Source of the DNA: Adiantum capillus-veneris
Lineage: Eukaryota; Streptophyta; Polypodiopsida; Polypodiales; Pteridaceae
Direction: 5' to 3'
DNA length: 64,000 bases
NCBI GenBank assembly: GCA_014529385.2
Contig: CM043970.1
Coordinates: 49,901,898-49,965,897 of the forward strand
This document shows, one piece after another, positions 23,852-34,313 of the stretch. A model generated the notes under the pieces. It was given only the letters and a program-made list of their open reading frames with translations. It was not told the DNA's origin and searched no databases. A program made the position numbers and the translations under genes. How positions within the stretch are numbered: the first letter of the stretch is position 1; each line of letters begins with the position of its first letter.

Positions 23852-26608
23852 CTCGTGGCGGGTCAAGCCAGGTAGGATGGCCCCGCGGGTTCCCAACCAT
23901 TGTGTGTGCGTGATGGTGTGTGTGTGCGTGAAAGCAAGGGCTGCAGCGTTTTCAGGAGCCAGAGGCCCGGCCCTTGTGTGTGTATGTGTCTTCTGAGAGC
24001 CACAATTGGCAGCCCTCGGTCAGCAACGCGCGCTGTGAACTGACGTGAGCTGTGAACTCATGCATCAAATACAAAGAGCGGGTGTTGTGCGGCAGGAGAC
24101 TTGTAAGTCAGGATAGCTTGCCGCAATGCTGAGGGCTGAGAAGGAGATAGCCAGTAGGTCCAGCGGTGCAAGTCCCAGTTTGAGGGTGTGTGAGAAGCTG
24201 TGTGTGAGAAGCCATGGCTCTGTACAGAGCTGCAAGAGTATTGGCCGAGCTGCAACCAGGCTGCGGACTCAGTCGACTTGCAGCAAAATAAGCAAAGGTG
24301 TGGGCACCGACGCGAGGCAAAGAGTGCCCCGAGAGTCTGAATCCACAATGGAAGCACGGGCCAGGGGATTGTGCAAAAAAATAGACTACGGCTGACGTAG
24401 TACAAGTAGCATAGGGCCCAGTGGGAAATATCAACTTCGGTGAATCACGTCAGCAAGCTGCAAATGGCAGCGCAAATCAAGGGTGTGTGTGTTTGTGAAG
24501 ATTCCCAGCAGGAGTCATAAGTGTGTGTGGACGAAGCCAGCGCGCATCCTAGCAGTCAGGAGTTCGGGGCTGAGTGTGTATGTATGTGTGGAAAAAACGC
24601 CAAGCCTCAAGCACGTGGATGCATGTGTGTGAGTGAGTGGGTCAGGCCAGCGGCAGAATGCTGAGCTGTATTGGCAGCTTTTGTGTGTGTGTGTTTGTTT
24701 GCTAGCGAAAGCCAGCAGTAAGCGAGTTGATTCATCGTGTGTGTGTCTGTGTATTGCGCTACTCGACAAGTTTGGTCATTTTGTCTTGCACCAATATAGG
24801 GCTCGACAGTGCAGCCTTTGTTTTTTTTTCTTTTTATTTTTTTTTGAAAAAAATCCTATCAAGAGATGTTTTCATGGAGCAAAAGTTTAATTCAAAAGAG
24901 ATCTCCATGGATCTAGTGCGCATTCGTGTTTCAACTCGGTGTGTGCATAGCTACCTTCGGAAGAAGTACCTCACAAAAATAATATTGCAATCCTCTTTCA
25001 AATTCCACAATGTCTCGTGAACATCTTTTTTGCATACCCAATTTAAGCGTAATTCCCCTTTAAGCTATCCCTCTATCCAAATTTCACATTTATTTGCACA
25101 CATTTCATTCTTTGAAGCAACATAATGAGAGTTAAAGCCCATTCTTTATCAAAATTTCAAACATTCTCATTACTTTGTGCACCAATAATCCGATTTTCCT
25201 TCACATTGCCCCCAATTGAGGATTACCTGGACATATACTTTGGATTGAAAATAATTTTATGCACAATGTCGTTCTCAAATCCATCAATTGAAAATGCATA
25301 CACATCTACGAGGTGATCGAACACTAGGCCAATCTTATCCGATTCTCAATCATTGCAACATAAGTTGCTCATATTTCAAAGCCCTAATCATCCAAACCTT
25401 ATCGGATTTGTCATTTTTGGTTTTTATGGCTAGACACACGTGATTATGGCAATTGCAAATGCAATATGTAAGGAATTTTTTTTTTTGCCATATCCAATCG
25501 GATTGGCATTCACATCACAATGGTAATGTAGATTAATCATTTTCAATTGGGTATCAATTGAATCATCCAAAGTCAATCAATCAAATACAAACCAATCTTC
25601 TAGGCCAAATTAATCATCATAATTGGTAAAATACCAATTATTCATCCCCAATTTAAGCATAATTGGCCATTAATTAGGCACACACACCTAAATTTAGACC
25701 GTCGATTTGTGCAAAAATTTCATTAAACACTCATTTCATTTCATCAATTGCACACTTGATCACCCATACATGAGTATATACATGCTAAATTAACTCAATT
25801 TTAATCAAAAATTGATCAAATTTTAACTCAATTTAGCATTGCACACACACAAAAATTAGGTCCACAAATCCAATTTTTTTTTTTGCTCAATTAGTAACGA
25901 AATTAGGCCAATCCCTAATGCTTGCACACACATTTCTTGCAAAATTATCAATCTACAAGCATTTAGGTGTTCAATTTGATTCCAATTTCATCAAATTAGG
26001 CATAAATTCCATCAATTAGGCACACACACCTAATTTTAGGAATGACTTAGCAACTCAATGGGATCAACTTAATCGATCAAAAATTGAAAGGAGTAGATCA
26101 ACCCACTTACAATTGATTGCATCCAAGCTAATCCTTGCTCCACGCGACGATTCCATCTTGCACATACATGTGTGCAACTCCGATTTGGTCCAAAATTGAT
26201 CAAAAAATTGACCAAAATCAACACTCAATCACATGATTAGGCATAGATTAGAGCAATTAAGAGTGATGATCCTCCTCAATTAAGGGGATTTAGCATACAT
26301 TCCAAATCAAAATTAGTGGTTAGGTTAGCACAATTAGCATGAAATTAGCATGGAATTAGTACAATTAGCACGAAATTAGCATGAATGGGATGCAAAATTA
26401 GTGAAGGTTAGTGAAAAATTAGCAAAATCAAAAGAGAATTTAGGGGTTTTTGGGGTGAAATGACTCTATACACATCTAATTAAACCTAATTACACTACAC
26501 AAAAATCAAATCCTACCTAATTAAAAGAAATCGGTAATCAAATTACTCTTATCTTTTGCAACCTCAACTCCACTAGCGTAGGCAACCCATCCCCGGCAGA
26601 GGCGCCAA
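20472..26608. other. E5 interior, noncoding
   Basis: About 6.1 kb with no convincing coding region. 20485-23590 is A-rich with many tracts of the CAAGCACTAAAA/CAATTTAAGC type. 23810-24780 is a GC- and TG-richer island starting with a (TG)n run at 23813-23849 and containing repeated GTGTGTGTG and AGCCAG words. 24815-24855 is T-rich. 24900-26580 is AT-rich with repeated CACACACCTAA-ATTAGG words. The long frames in the island follow from its low-complexity composition. Confidence 0.6.
26590..26607 (-). promoter_or_regulatory. E5 primer-binding site (tRNA-Asp type)
   Basis: On the minus strand it reads TGGCGCCTCTGCCGGGGA directly inside the LTR, close to the common plant PBS TGGCGCCGTTGCCGGGGA complementary to the 3' end of tRNA-Asp. 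Confidence 0.8.
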
Positions 26609-27558
26609 TGTTGGAGGCTCGCCATAGCATAGGCAATCTCTCACAAATCTATCAATCCGGAGAGAGAGAGCATGACCCGGCTAGGGCTTGGAGGCATCAC
26701 ACAAAGAATGTGCGAGAGCGTCATCGGATGCAAAGATTGAGAGGATTCAAGAGCGTGCATCCTCCAATGCAATTAGAAATCATCCCAAACAACTAATGCT
26801 AATCGCACATCAAGCATCAATTCAAGCAATCATCTACACACATCAAGCAACGAAGTGAAACACACTAATCTTGGAATCTCTCAAGCACAACTCTAATTAC
26901 ATGCATTGACGATTAAGCACACAGGATCGCATTCAAGTCGGCCACCCCAACCATGCCAATCATGGTGTCCAAATCAAGTCACACATAATCAAATTAAGCT
27001 CAAGGCTTCTTAAACCTACACACACACAAGCACACCATTAGAGGACAACTCTAATCCCTCAATCACGAGTACGCCCACTCCGCTTAATCGAGAGAGTTAG
27101 ATAAGGACTCCACTAATCGGATAGCTTAGCATAAGTAAGAGTTAGATTAGAGAAGATCAACACTTCAAAACAATGAAGGAAAGTAGATAAACATGATTGA
27201 CAACATAATGAAGACTAGATTAATTAAGAGAGGATTACACTAATTACATGTGATTAGCACTAGCCTTCTAAGCATGGGCATTAAGCTCAAAGGCTAGGCC
27301 ATCAAGACCTCCTCTAGAGAGAGAGTTCTCAAAAGACCACTCAAGAATGACCTCTCATTAAGCATAGGGATCTTTTATAGTTTTGGGCCTCAAACCCTTC
27401 AACTATGGGATAAAGTGAGCTCTCTAGCCTAGACTCATACAACTTTTGAACTCCTAAATGAGCCCAAGCCCTATACAATGAAAAGTAAATATTGTGTACA
27501 TCCATAGCATATCCACAACTTGGTGCATAATTGGTGCAACTGTTAGCCACTGCTAACA
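26609..27558 (-). repeat. E5 5' LTR
   Basis: Almost identical to 19522-20471 and the same length. The TATA box (minus strand TATAAAAG) is at 27372-27379. It is followed on the right by ATGGT, the slightly changed duplication. Confidence 0.88.
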
Positions 27559-30230
27559 ATGGTACTAAGAATCTCTTTGTGCTCTATGCTCTATCGTCTA
27601 TGCTCTATGATCTATATTGAATTCCTATGGCCCCAAGACCACAAGGTGCCCTCATCATTTCCAAAAACACCTCATTGTTTTTCTATGGCCCTAGGGCCAT
27701 AGCTCTCTATGCCGATAGAAAGCACCATGCTCTATATTAGCTCCCTAAGGCCTGAAGGCCATAGGGTTGGCCTCAAGGGCCCCAAGGGTGCTCTGTATGC
27801 CAATGAAAAATACTATTCGCTCTATATTGAGAAGACCTTGTGGGCTGAAGGCCATAGGAACCCTTCTATGATGGATTTTTGACAACCAATCCCCCTAGGT
27901 CAGGATGTTCTATATGCTAGTAAAAACACTATTTTCTCTATATTGGCAGTATGTGACTTGAAAGCCATATGGTCCCCTATATTCTAGTAAGAGCCGCTCC
28001 ATGCTCTATATTGGCACCCTTTGGCCTGAAGGCCATAGGGTCCGATCTTTGCTAGTAAGAACCATCTATGCTCTATATTGGCATCCTATGGCCTGAAGGC
28101 CATAGGGTCCCCTGTATGCTAGTAAGAACCTCTCTATGCTCTACACATCCGATGATCCCAAGGACACAAGTTGCCCTCTATGTTTTGAAGAAACCCTTCA
28201 GGAGGGTTTTTTGGCAACCTATGGACCTAGGGCCATAGGGTGTTTATCTATGCCATTGAACAACCCTCATTGTTTTGGTACCCTATGGCCCCAGGTATAA
28301 AGCACTATTTGGTCTTTCTATGCTAGTAAGAACTGATCTTTGTTCTATATTGGCACCCTTTGGCCTGAAGGCCATAGGGTCCGCTCTGTGCTAGTAAGAA
28401 CCGATCTATTCTCTATATTGGCACCCTTTGGCCTGAAGGCCATAGGGTCCCCTGTATGTTAGTAAGAACCTCTCTATGCTCTACACATACTATGACCCCA
28501 AGGGCACAAGGTGCCCTCTATGTTTTTAAGAAACCCTTCATGATGGTTTTTTGGCAACCTATGGACCCACGGCCATAGGGTGCTCTCTATGCTAGTAAAA
28601 ACACTATTTGCTCTATATTGAGGAGACTTTGTGGGCTGAAGGCCATAGGTTCCCCTCTATGCTAGTGAGAACCTCTATTTTCTCTACGTTGACACCCTGT
28701 GGCCTGAAGGCCATAGGGTTCCTTGTATGCTAGTAAGAAGCTCTCTATGCTCTATGCTCTATGCTCTATATTGACATCCTATGGCCCCAAGGCCACAAGG
28801 TGCCCTCATTGTTTTGAAAAAACCCTCATTGTTGTTTTGGAACCCTATGGCCACATGTATAAAGCACTATTTGGTCTCTCTATGTTAGTAAGAACCGATC
28901 TATGCTCCATATTGGCACCCTATGGACTGAAGGCCATAGGGTCCCCCCTATGCTAGTAAGTAACTCTCTATGTTCTACACATCCTATATGTTTTGAAGAA
29001 ACCCTTCATGAGGGTTTTTTGGCAACCTATGGACCCAGGGCCATAGGATTCTCTCTATGCCATTGAGAAGACCTTGTGGGCTGAAGGCCATAGGGTCCCC
29101 TCTATGCTAGTAAGAACCTCTGTTTTCTCTACGTTGACACCCTGTGGCGTGAAGGCCATAGGGTTCCCTCTATGACAATAAGAAGCTCTCTATGCTCTAT
29201 GCTCTATGCTCTATATTGACATCCTATGGCCCCAAGGCCACAAGGTGCCCTCATAGTTTTGTAAAAACCCTCATTGTTTTGGCAAATTATGCTCCCAGGT
29301 ATAAAGCACTATTTGGTCTCTCTATGCTAGCAAGAACTGATCTATGCTCCATATTGGGACCCTATGGCCTTTAGCCCATAGAGTTCCCTGTATTCTAGTA
29401 AGAACCTCTCTATGCTCTACACATCTTATGACCCTAAGGGCACAAGGTGCCCTGTATGTTTTAAAGAAACCATTCATGACAGTTTTTTGGCAACCTATGG
29501 ACCCTAGTCCATAGGGTGCTCTCTATGCTAGTACAAAACACTATTTTCTCTATATTGAGGAGACCTTGTGGGCTGAAGGCCATAGGGTCCCCTCTATGCT
29601 AGTAAGAACCTCTGTTATCTCTATATTGACACCCTGTGGCCTGAAAGCCATAGGGTTCCCTCTATGGTAGTAAGAAGCTCTCTATGCACTATGCTCTATG
29701 CTCTATGCTCTATATTGACATCCTATGGCCCCAAGGCCACAAGGTGCCCTCATTGTTTTGAAAAAACCCTCATTGTTTTGACACCTTATGGCCCCATGTA
29801 TAAAGCACTATTTGGTCTCTCTATGCTAGTAAGAACCGATCTATGCTCCATATTGGGAGCCTGTGGCCTTCAGGCCATAGAGTCCCCTGTATTCTAGTAA
29901 GAACCTCTCTATGCTCTACACATCTTATGACCCTAAGGACACAAGGTGCCCTGTATGTTTTAAAGAAACCTATGGACCCAAGTCCATAGGGTGCTCTCTA
30001 TGCCAGTAAAAAATACTATTTTCTTTATATTGAGGAGACCTTGTTGGCTGAAGGCCATAGGGTCCCCTTTGTGCTAGTAAGTACCTCTGATATCTCTATA
30101 TTGACACCCTGTGGCCTGAAGGCCATAGGGTTCCCTCTATGGTAGTAAGAATCTCTCTATGCTCTTTGCTCTATGCTCTACATAGAGATCCTATGGCCCG
30201 AAGGCCACAAGGTGCCCTCATTGTTTCAAA
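27559..30230. repeat. Palindromic satellite block S6 with higher-order repeat
   Basis: Units with core TATGGCCTGAAGGCCATAGGGT and spacer CTATGCTAGTAAGAACC. Groups of units repeat as a larger period of about 445-495 bp, marked by GACCTTGTGGGCTGAAGG near 27838, 28625, 29070, 29565 and 30040. Each large unit also has CTCTATGCTCTATGCTCTATA runs and a GGGTTTTTTGGCAACCTATGG segment. A perfect 20-bp palindrome with half-site CTATGGCCCT lies at 27683-27702. Confidence 0.82.
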
Positions 30231-31860
30231 TGGAAAGTAGGGCACCTTGTGACCCTAGGGAACATAGGGAATCCTATGGCCCTTGAGATTGTAGATTATC
30301 ACCCTATGGCCCTTGGACCACAAGGTCTTTAGATGAGACAGAGGGCATCCAAGGGCCCAAGGGTGGCCTACGTACATAGGGTACACCATGGTGCATATTA
30401 ACGGGCACCATCGCAGCCCCATGCACCTAGGGCTCTAGGGCCATAGGATCTCCAAAAGGAACATAGGGAATCATATGGCCCTTTCGATTGTACATTGCCA
30501 CCCTATGGCACTTGGGCCATAGGGTCTTCGGATGGAACATAGGGCACCTTGTGACCCTAGGGAACATAGGGAATCCTATGGCCCTTCAGATTGTAGATTG
30601 TCACCCTATGGCCCTTGGGCCATAAGGTCTCTAGATGGGACATAGGGCACCCTGTGATCCTATGGATATAGGGCCATAGGATCTCCAAAAAAAACATATG
30701 GAACCCTATGGCCATTGAGATTGTACAAATACACCCTATGCCCCTTGGGCCGCAAGGTCTCAATATGGAACATAGGGCACCTTTTGATCCTATGGCCATA
30801 GGTTCCTTATGTTCCTTTTGGAGATTCTATGGCGCTAGGGCCATAGGATCTTCAAAAGAAACATATGGAACCATATGGCCCTTGAGATTGTACATTGCCA
30901 TCCTATGGCCCTTGGGCCACTGTGTCTCTTGATAGGATCCTATGTCGGTAGGGCCATATGTTCATTTTGGAGATCCTATGGCCCGAGGACCATAGGATCT
31001 CCAAAAGGAACATAGGGCACCCTGTGATCCTATGTCCGTAGGGCCATATGTTCATTTTGGAGATCCTATGGCCCGAGGACCATAGGATCTCCAAAAGGAA
31101 CATAGGGAACCCTGTGATCCTATGTCCGTAGGGCCATATGTTCTTTTTGGAGATCCTATGGCCCGAGGACCATAGGATCTCCAAAAGGAACATAGGGAAG
31201 CCTGTGATCCTACATCCATAGGGCCATATGTTCATTTTGGAGATCCTATGGCCCGAGGACCATAGGATCTCCAAAAGGAACATAGGGAACCCTGTGATCC
31301 TATGTCCGTAGGGCCATATGTTCATTTTGGAGATCCTATGGCCCGAGGACCATAGGATCTCCAAAAGGAACATAGGGAAGCCTATAGCCCTTGAGATTGT
31401 ACATTCCCACACTATAGCCCTTGGGCCACAAGGTCTCCAATAGGTCACCCTTTGATCCTATGGCCCTGGGTTCTTTATGTTGCTTTTGGAGATTCTATGG
31501 CCCTAGTGCCACCCTATGTACAAAAGGAACATAGGGAACCCTATGGCCCTTGAGATTGTACATTGCCACCCTAAGGCCCTTGGGCCACAAGGTCTCTAGA
31601 TTGGACATAGAGAACCATGTGATCCTATGGCCATAGTGCCATATATACGTTTTGGAGATCCTATGGCCCTATGGCCATAGGATCTTCAATAGGGACATAG
31701 GGAACCCTATGACCCTTGAGATTGTACATTGGCACCCTATGGCCAGATGGGACATTGGTCACCCTGTAGTACGATGTGAGACCACCCTATGGCCTTATGG
31801 TCATTGGGTGCCTTAGGGCCATATGTTACTCTTTAGTATGAGGTGAAACCCTATGTAGGC
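30231..31860. repeat. Palindromic satellite block S7, including exact 90-bp repeats
   Basis: A different subtype, with GATCTCCAAAAGGAACATAGGG and its near inverse CATATGTTC...TTTGGAGATCCTATGG. From about 30931 to 31380, five copies with a period of exactly 90 bp keep a minus-strand frame open for 181 codons (30-residue repeat containing HRISKMNIWPYG). I treat that frame as an artefact of the 3n period. Confidence 0.82.
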
Positions 31861-32215
31861 ACACCCTGTCTACCCTTCTAAAGATTTGATGTCTAGTTTT
31901 ATTTTAGTGACTACAAATGAATTTAAAGAAACTATATTACACCATATCTTACAAACACATATAGTGTACACTTTCTTTCCCACCTTTTTGCCTCTTTTTT
32001 TTTCCCATCCTCTTGCAACTGAACCCTTATCCATCCTCATACAACAGCACGCTCTACTCGTCCTCTTACAACGTGTGCCCAACTCCCCACAACCCAATTA
32101 CAGGTATCCATAGTTTCAGCATTTTGTGTAGTTATTGTCTTTTGTATTTGCAGGTTTATAATTGTTTTTGTAATTAGAGATTTTTGCAGTTAGAGTTTTA
32201 CAATTTTACAGTATT
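31861..32215 (+). other. Unique segment, possible promoter/5'UTR of the transposase gene
   Basis: Non-satellite DNA with a pyrimidine-rich stretch. It includes a possible splice donor, CAATTACAG|GTATCC, near 32103. Together with the acceptor CTTGCAG at 34311 this would give a 2.2-kb intron containing satellite block S8. This is an inference from splice-site shape only. Confidence 0.25.
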
Positions 32216-32420
32216 AGGTCACTTATGAGGAGTTTTCTGTTTTACAGATTTAAATCCCTAATAAGAGTTTTTCGTTTTACAAATTTAGGTCCCTAATTAG
32301 TGTCTTCTGTTTTATATTTTTAGGTCTCTAATTAGAGTATTCTGTATTACAGTTTTAGATCTCTAATTAGAGATTTTTCTGTTTTATAGTTCTACAGTCT
32401 ACAGTTTTACAGATGAAGCA
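32216..32420. repeat. AT-rich minisatellite
   Basis: About five copies of a roughly 45-50-bp unit of form TTCTGTTTTACAGATTTAGG-TCCCTAATTAGAGT. From 32421 to 32724 the DNA is AT-rich without a gene. Confidence 0.65.
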
Positions 32421-32724
32421 AAATTTGACTCCGGAATCAAAATCTGCATAGTAAAAAATACACTAAAAATAGCTAAATTTTAAAAAAATTATCCCGAAAA
32501 TTGTGCGCTATTTTTTTGTCCGATATCAATAAGTGTATTTGAAAAACCATTATGACAAAGTTTGTCGTAGAGTAATTTTTTTTAAAATTATTTTTTAAAT
32601 TTATGCCACTTGCGGATATCCCTTGAATGGCCGAAATTATTATGAAGACACCTCAGCCACCCCTAGGCTCACACCATAGGACGACAATGTTAGAGGTCAA
32701 GGATCAAAGCGTGAAAATCCTATG

Positions 32725-33905
32725 TCCTAGGGTTTTCTTCTTCTATCTTGTGAGATCCTTGTGGCCCTACGGTGGCAATGTGAAAGCTTGTGGACCTAGG
32801 GCCATAAGGTGGCAATGTATAAGCTCAAGAGCCATAAGTTGCCCTATATTCCATTTGGAAATCCTATGGCCCTAGGGTTTAGGGGCAACAATGGATAAGC
32901 TCCAATACATAGCCTTATGTTCCAGTTGGAGATCCTATGGCCCTAGGTCCACGACAATGTATAAGCTCAAGAGCCATACGTTGCCCTACTTTCTAGCTGG
33001 AGATCCTATGGCCCTAGGGTCATGGGGTGGCAATATGTAAGCTCAAGGGCCATAGCGTGCCACATGTCCCATATGGAGATCCTACGGCCCTAGGGCCATG
33101 GGGTGGCAATGTATAAGCTCAATGGCCATACATTGCCTATGTTCCATTCGGAAATCCTATGGCCCTTGGGTAATGGGGTGGCAATGTATAAGCTCAAGGG
33201 CCATACATTACCCATGTTCCATTTGGAAATCCTATGGCCCTAGGATAATGGGGTGGCAATGTATAAGCTCAAGGTCCATAGGGTGCCACATGTCCCATAT
33301 AGAGATCCTATGGCCCTAGGGCCATGGGGCTGCATTGATATCTTGGCCACCCTTACACTTGCACCCTTGAGCTTGGGGACCTTAGGTTCTCTTATTGTAT
33401 GTTGTGAGATCTTGTGGCCCTAGGGCCATAGGGTGGAAATGTATAAGCTCAAGGCCGCATGTTCCATATAGAGATCCTATGGCCCTAGGGCCATGGGGCT
33501 GCATTGATATCTTGGCCACCTTTGACATCTTGGCCATAGGTTGTCTTTTTGTATGTTTTGAAGTCTTGTGGCCCTAGGGCCATAGGGTGTCAATGCTCAC
33601 ACCCTTGGCCTTAGGGCCATAGGTTGTCTTCTTGTATGTTTTGAAGTCTTGTGGCCCTAGGGCCATAGGGTGTCAATGTATAAGCTCAAGGGCCATACGT
33701 TGCCTTATGTTCCATTGGAAATCCTATAGCCCTAGGGTCATGGGGTTGCAATGTATAAGCTCAAGGGCCATACATTGCCGTATGTTTCATATGCCAATCC
33801 TATGGCCCTAGGGCCATGGGGTTGCAATGTATAAGCTCAAGGGCCATAGATTGCCGTATGTTCCGTTTGGAGATCTTATGGCCCTAGGGTCATGGGGTGC
33901 CATAG
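32725..33905. repeat. Palindromic satellite block S8
   Basis: Units of about 70-80 bp with GCAATGTATAAGCTCAAGGG, then a CATATGTTCCATTTGGA-type stretch, then the core ATCCTATGGCCCTAGGGCCA. It lies just upstream of the transposase coding region, possibly inside its first intron. Confidence 0.8.
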
Positions 33906-33949
33906 GATGTATATATACTTGACATGAAACTCCGTGAGGTGATCTTGAG

Positions 33950-34212
33950 GACAACCCTATGGCCTTCAGGCCTTAGGGAGCTAATATAGAGCAAATATGC
34001 TTTATACCGGCATAGAGAGCTATGGCCCTGGGGCCATAGCAAAACAATGAGGGTTTTTTGGAAACAATGAGGGCGCCTTGTGGTCTAGAGGCCATAGGAA
34101 GTCAATATAGATCATAGAGCATAGACGATAGAGCATAGAGCATAGAGCACAAAGAGATTCTTAGTAGCATAGAGGGAACCCTATGACCTTAAGGCCACAG
34201 GGTGCTTGTCAT
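33950..34212 (-). repeat. Inverted copy of the satellite junction that E5 interrupted
   Basis: The reverse complement matches 19481-19521 joined to 27564-27785 over about 265 bp. It includes rare landmarks such as CTCTATCGTCTATGCTCTATG and GCTCCCTAAGGCCTGAAGG. The arms would form a large inverted repeat around some 6.2 kb of satellite, and this copy is the undisturbed version of the E5 target. Confidence 0.75.
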
Positions 34213-34313
34213 GAAACACCCACATACATACTTGTTATGCTTTATGCTACGTAAATCAATATACTCTGCAAGCGGTTTGTTTAACAATTATTCTTGAAAA
34301 TCTTCTTGCAGGT

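Larger units (their letters stand above)
19522..27558 (-). mobile_element. E5: young non-autonomous LTR retrotransposon (LARD-like)
   Basis: Two 950-bp LTRs (19522-20471 and 26609-27558) differ at about eight positions that I counted, so E5 is the youngest LTR element here. The PBS lies left of the right LTR and the polypurine tract right of the left LTR, so transcription runs right to left. The 6.1-kb interior has no gag or pol and no long frame. Duplications are ATGCT (left) and ATGGT (right), one base different. An inverted copy of the satellite at about 34165-34205 keeps the uninterrupted site, CTCTATGCTACTAAGAATC, confirming the insertion. Its proteins would have to come from another element. 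Confidence 0.88.

Noticed and set aside
23814-24770. Several overlapping frames of 60-115 codons
   Set aside because: Low-complexity TG-rich DNA is poor in stops on both strands; no motif or homology is recognisable.
30931-31380. Regular direct repeats resembling a CRISPR array
   Set aside because: The whole 90-bp unit repeats without unique spacers, in a plant transposon, with no cas genes.
30903-31448. 181-codon minus-strand open frame with a 30-residue repeat
   Set aside because: It comes from the exact 90-bp satellite period; there is no start context or domain, and the same sequence type has stops elsewhere.
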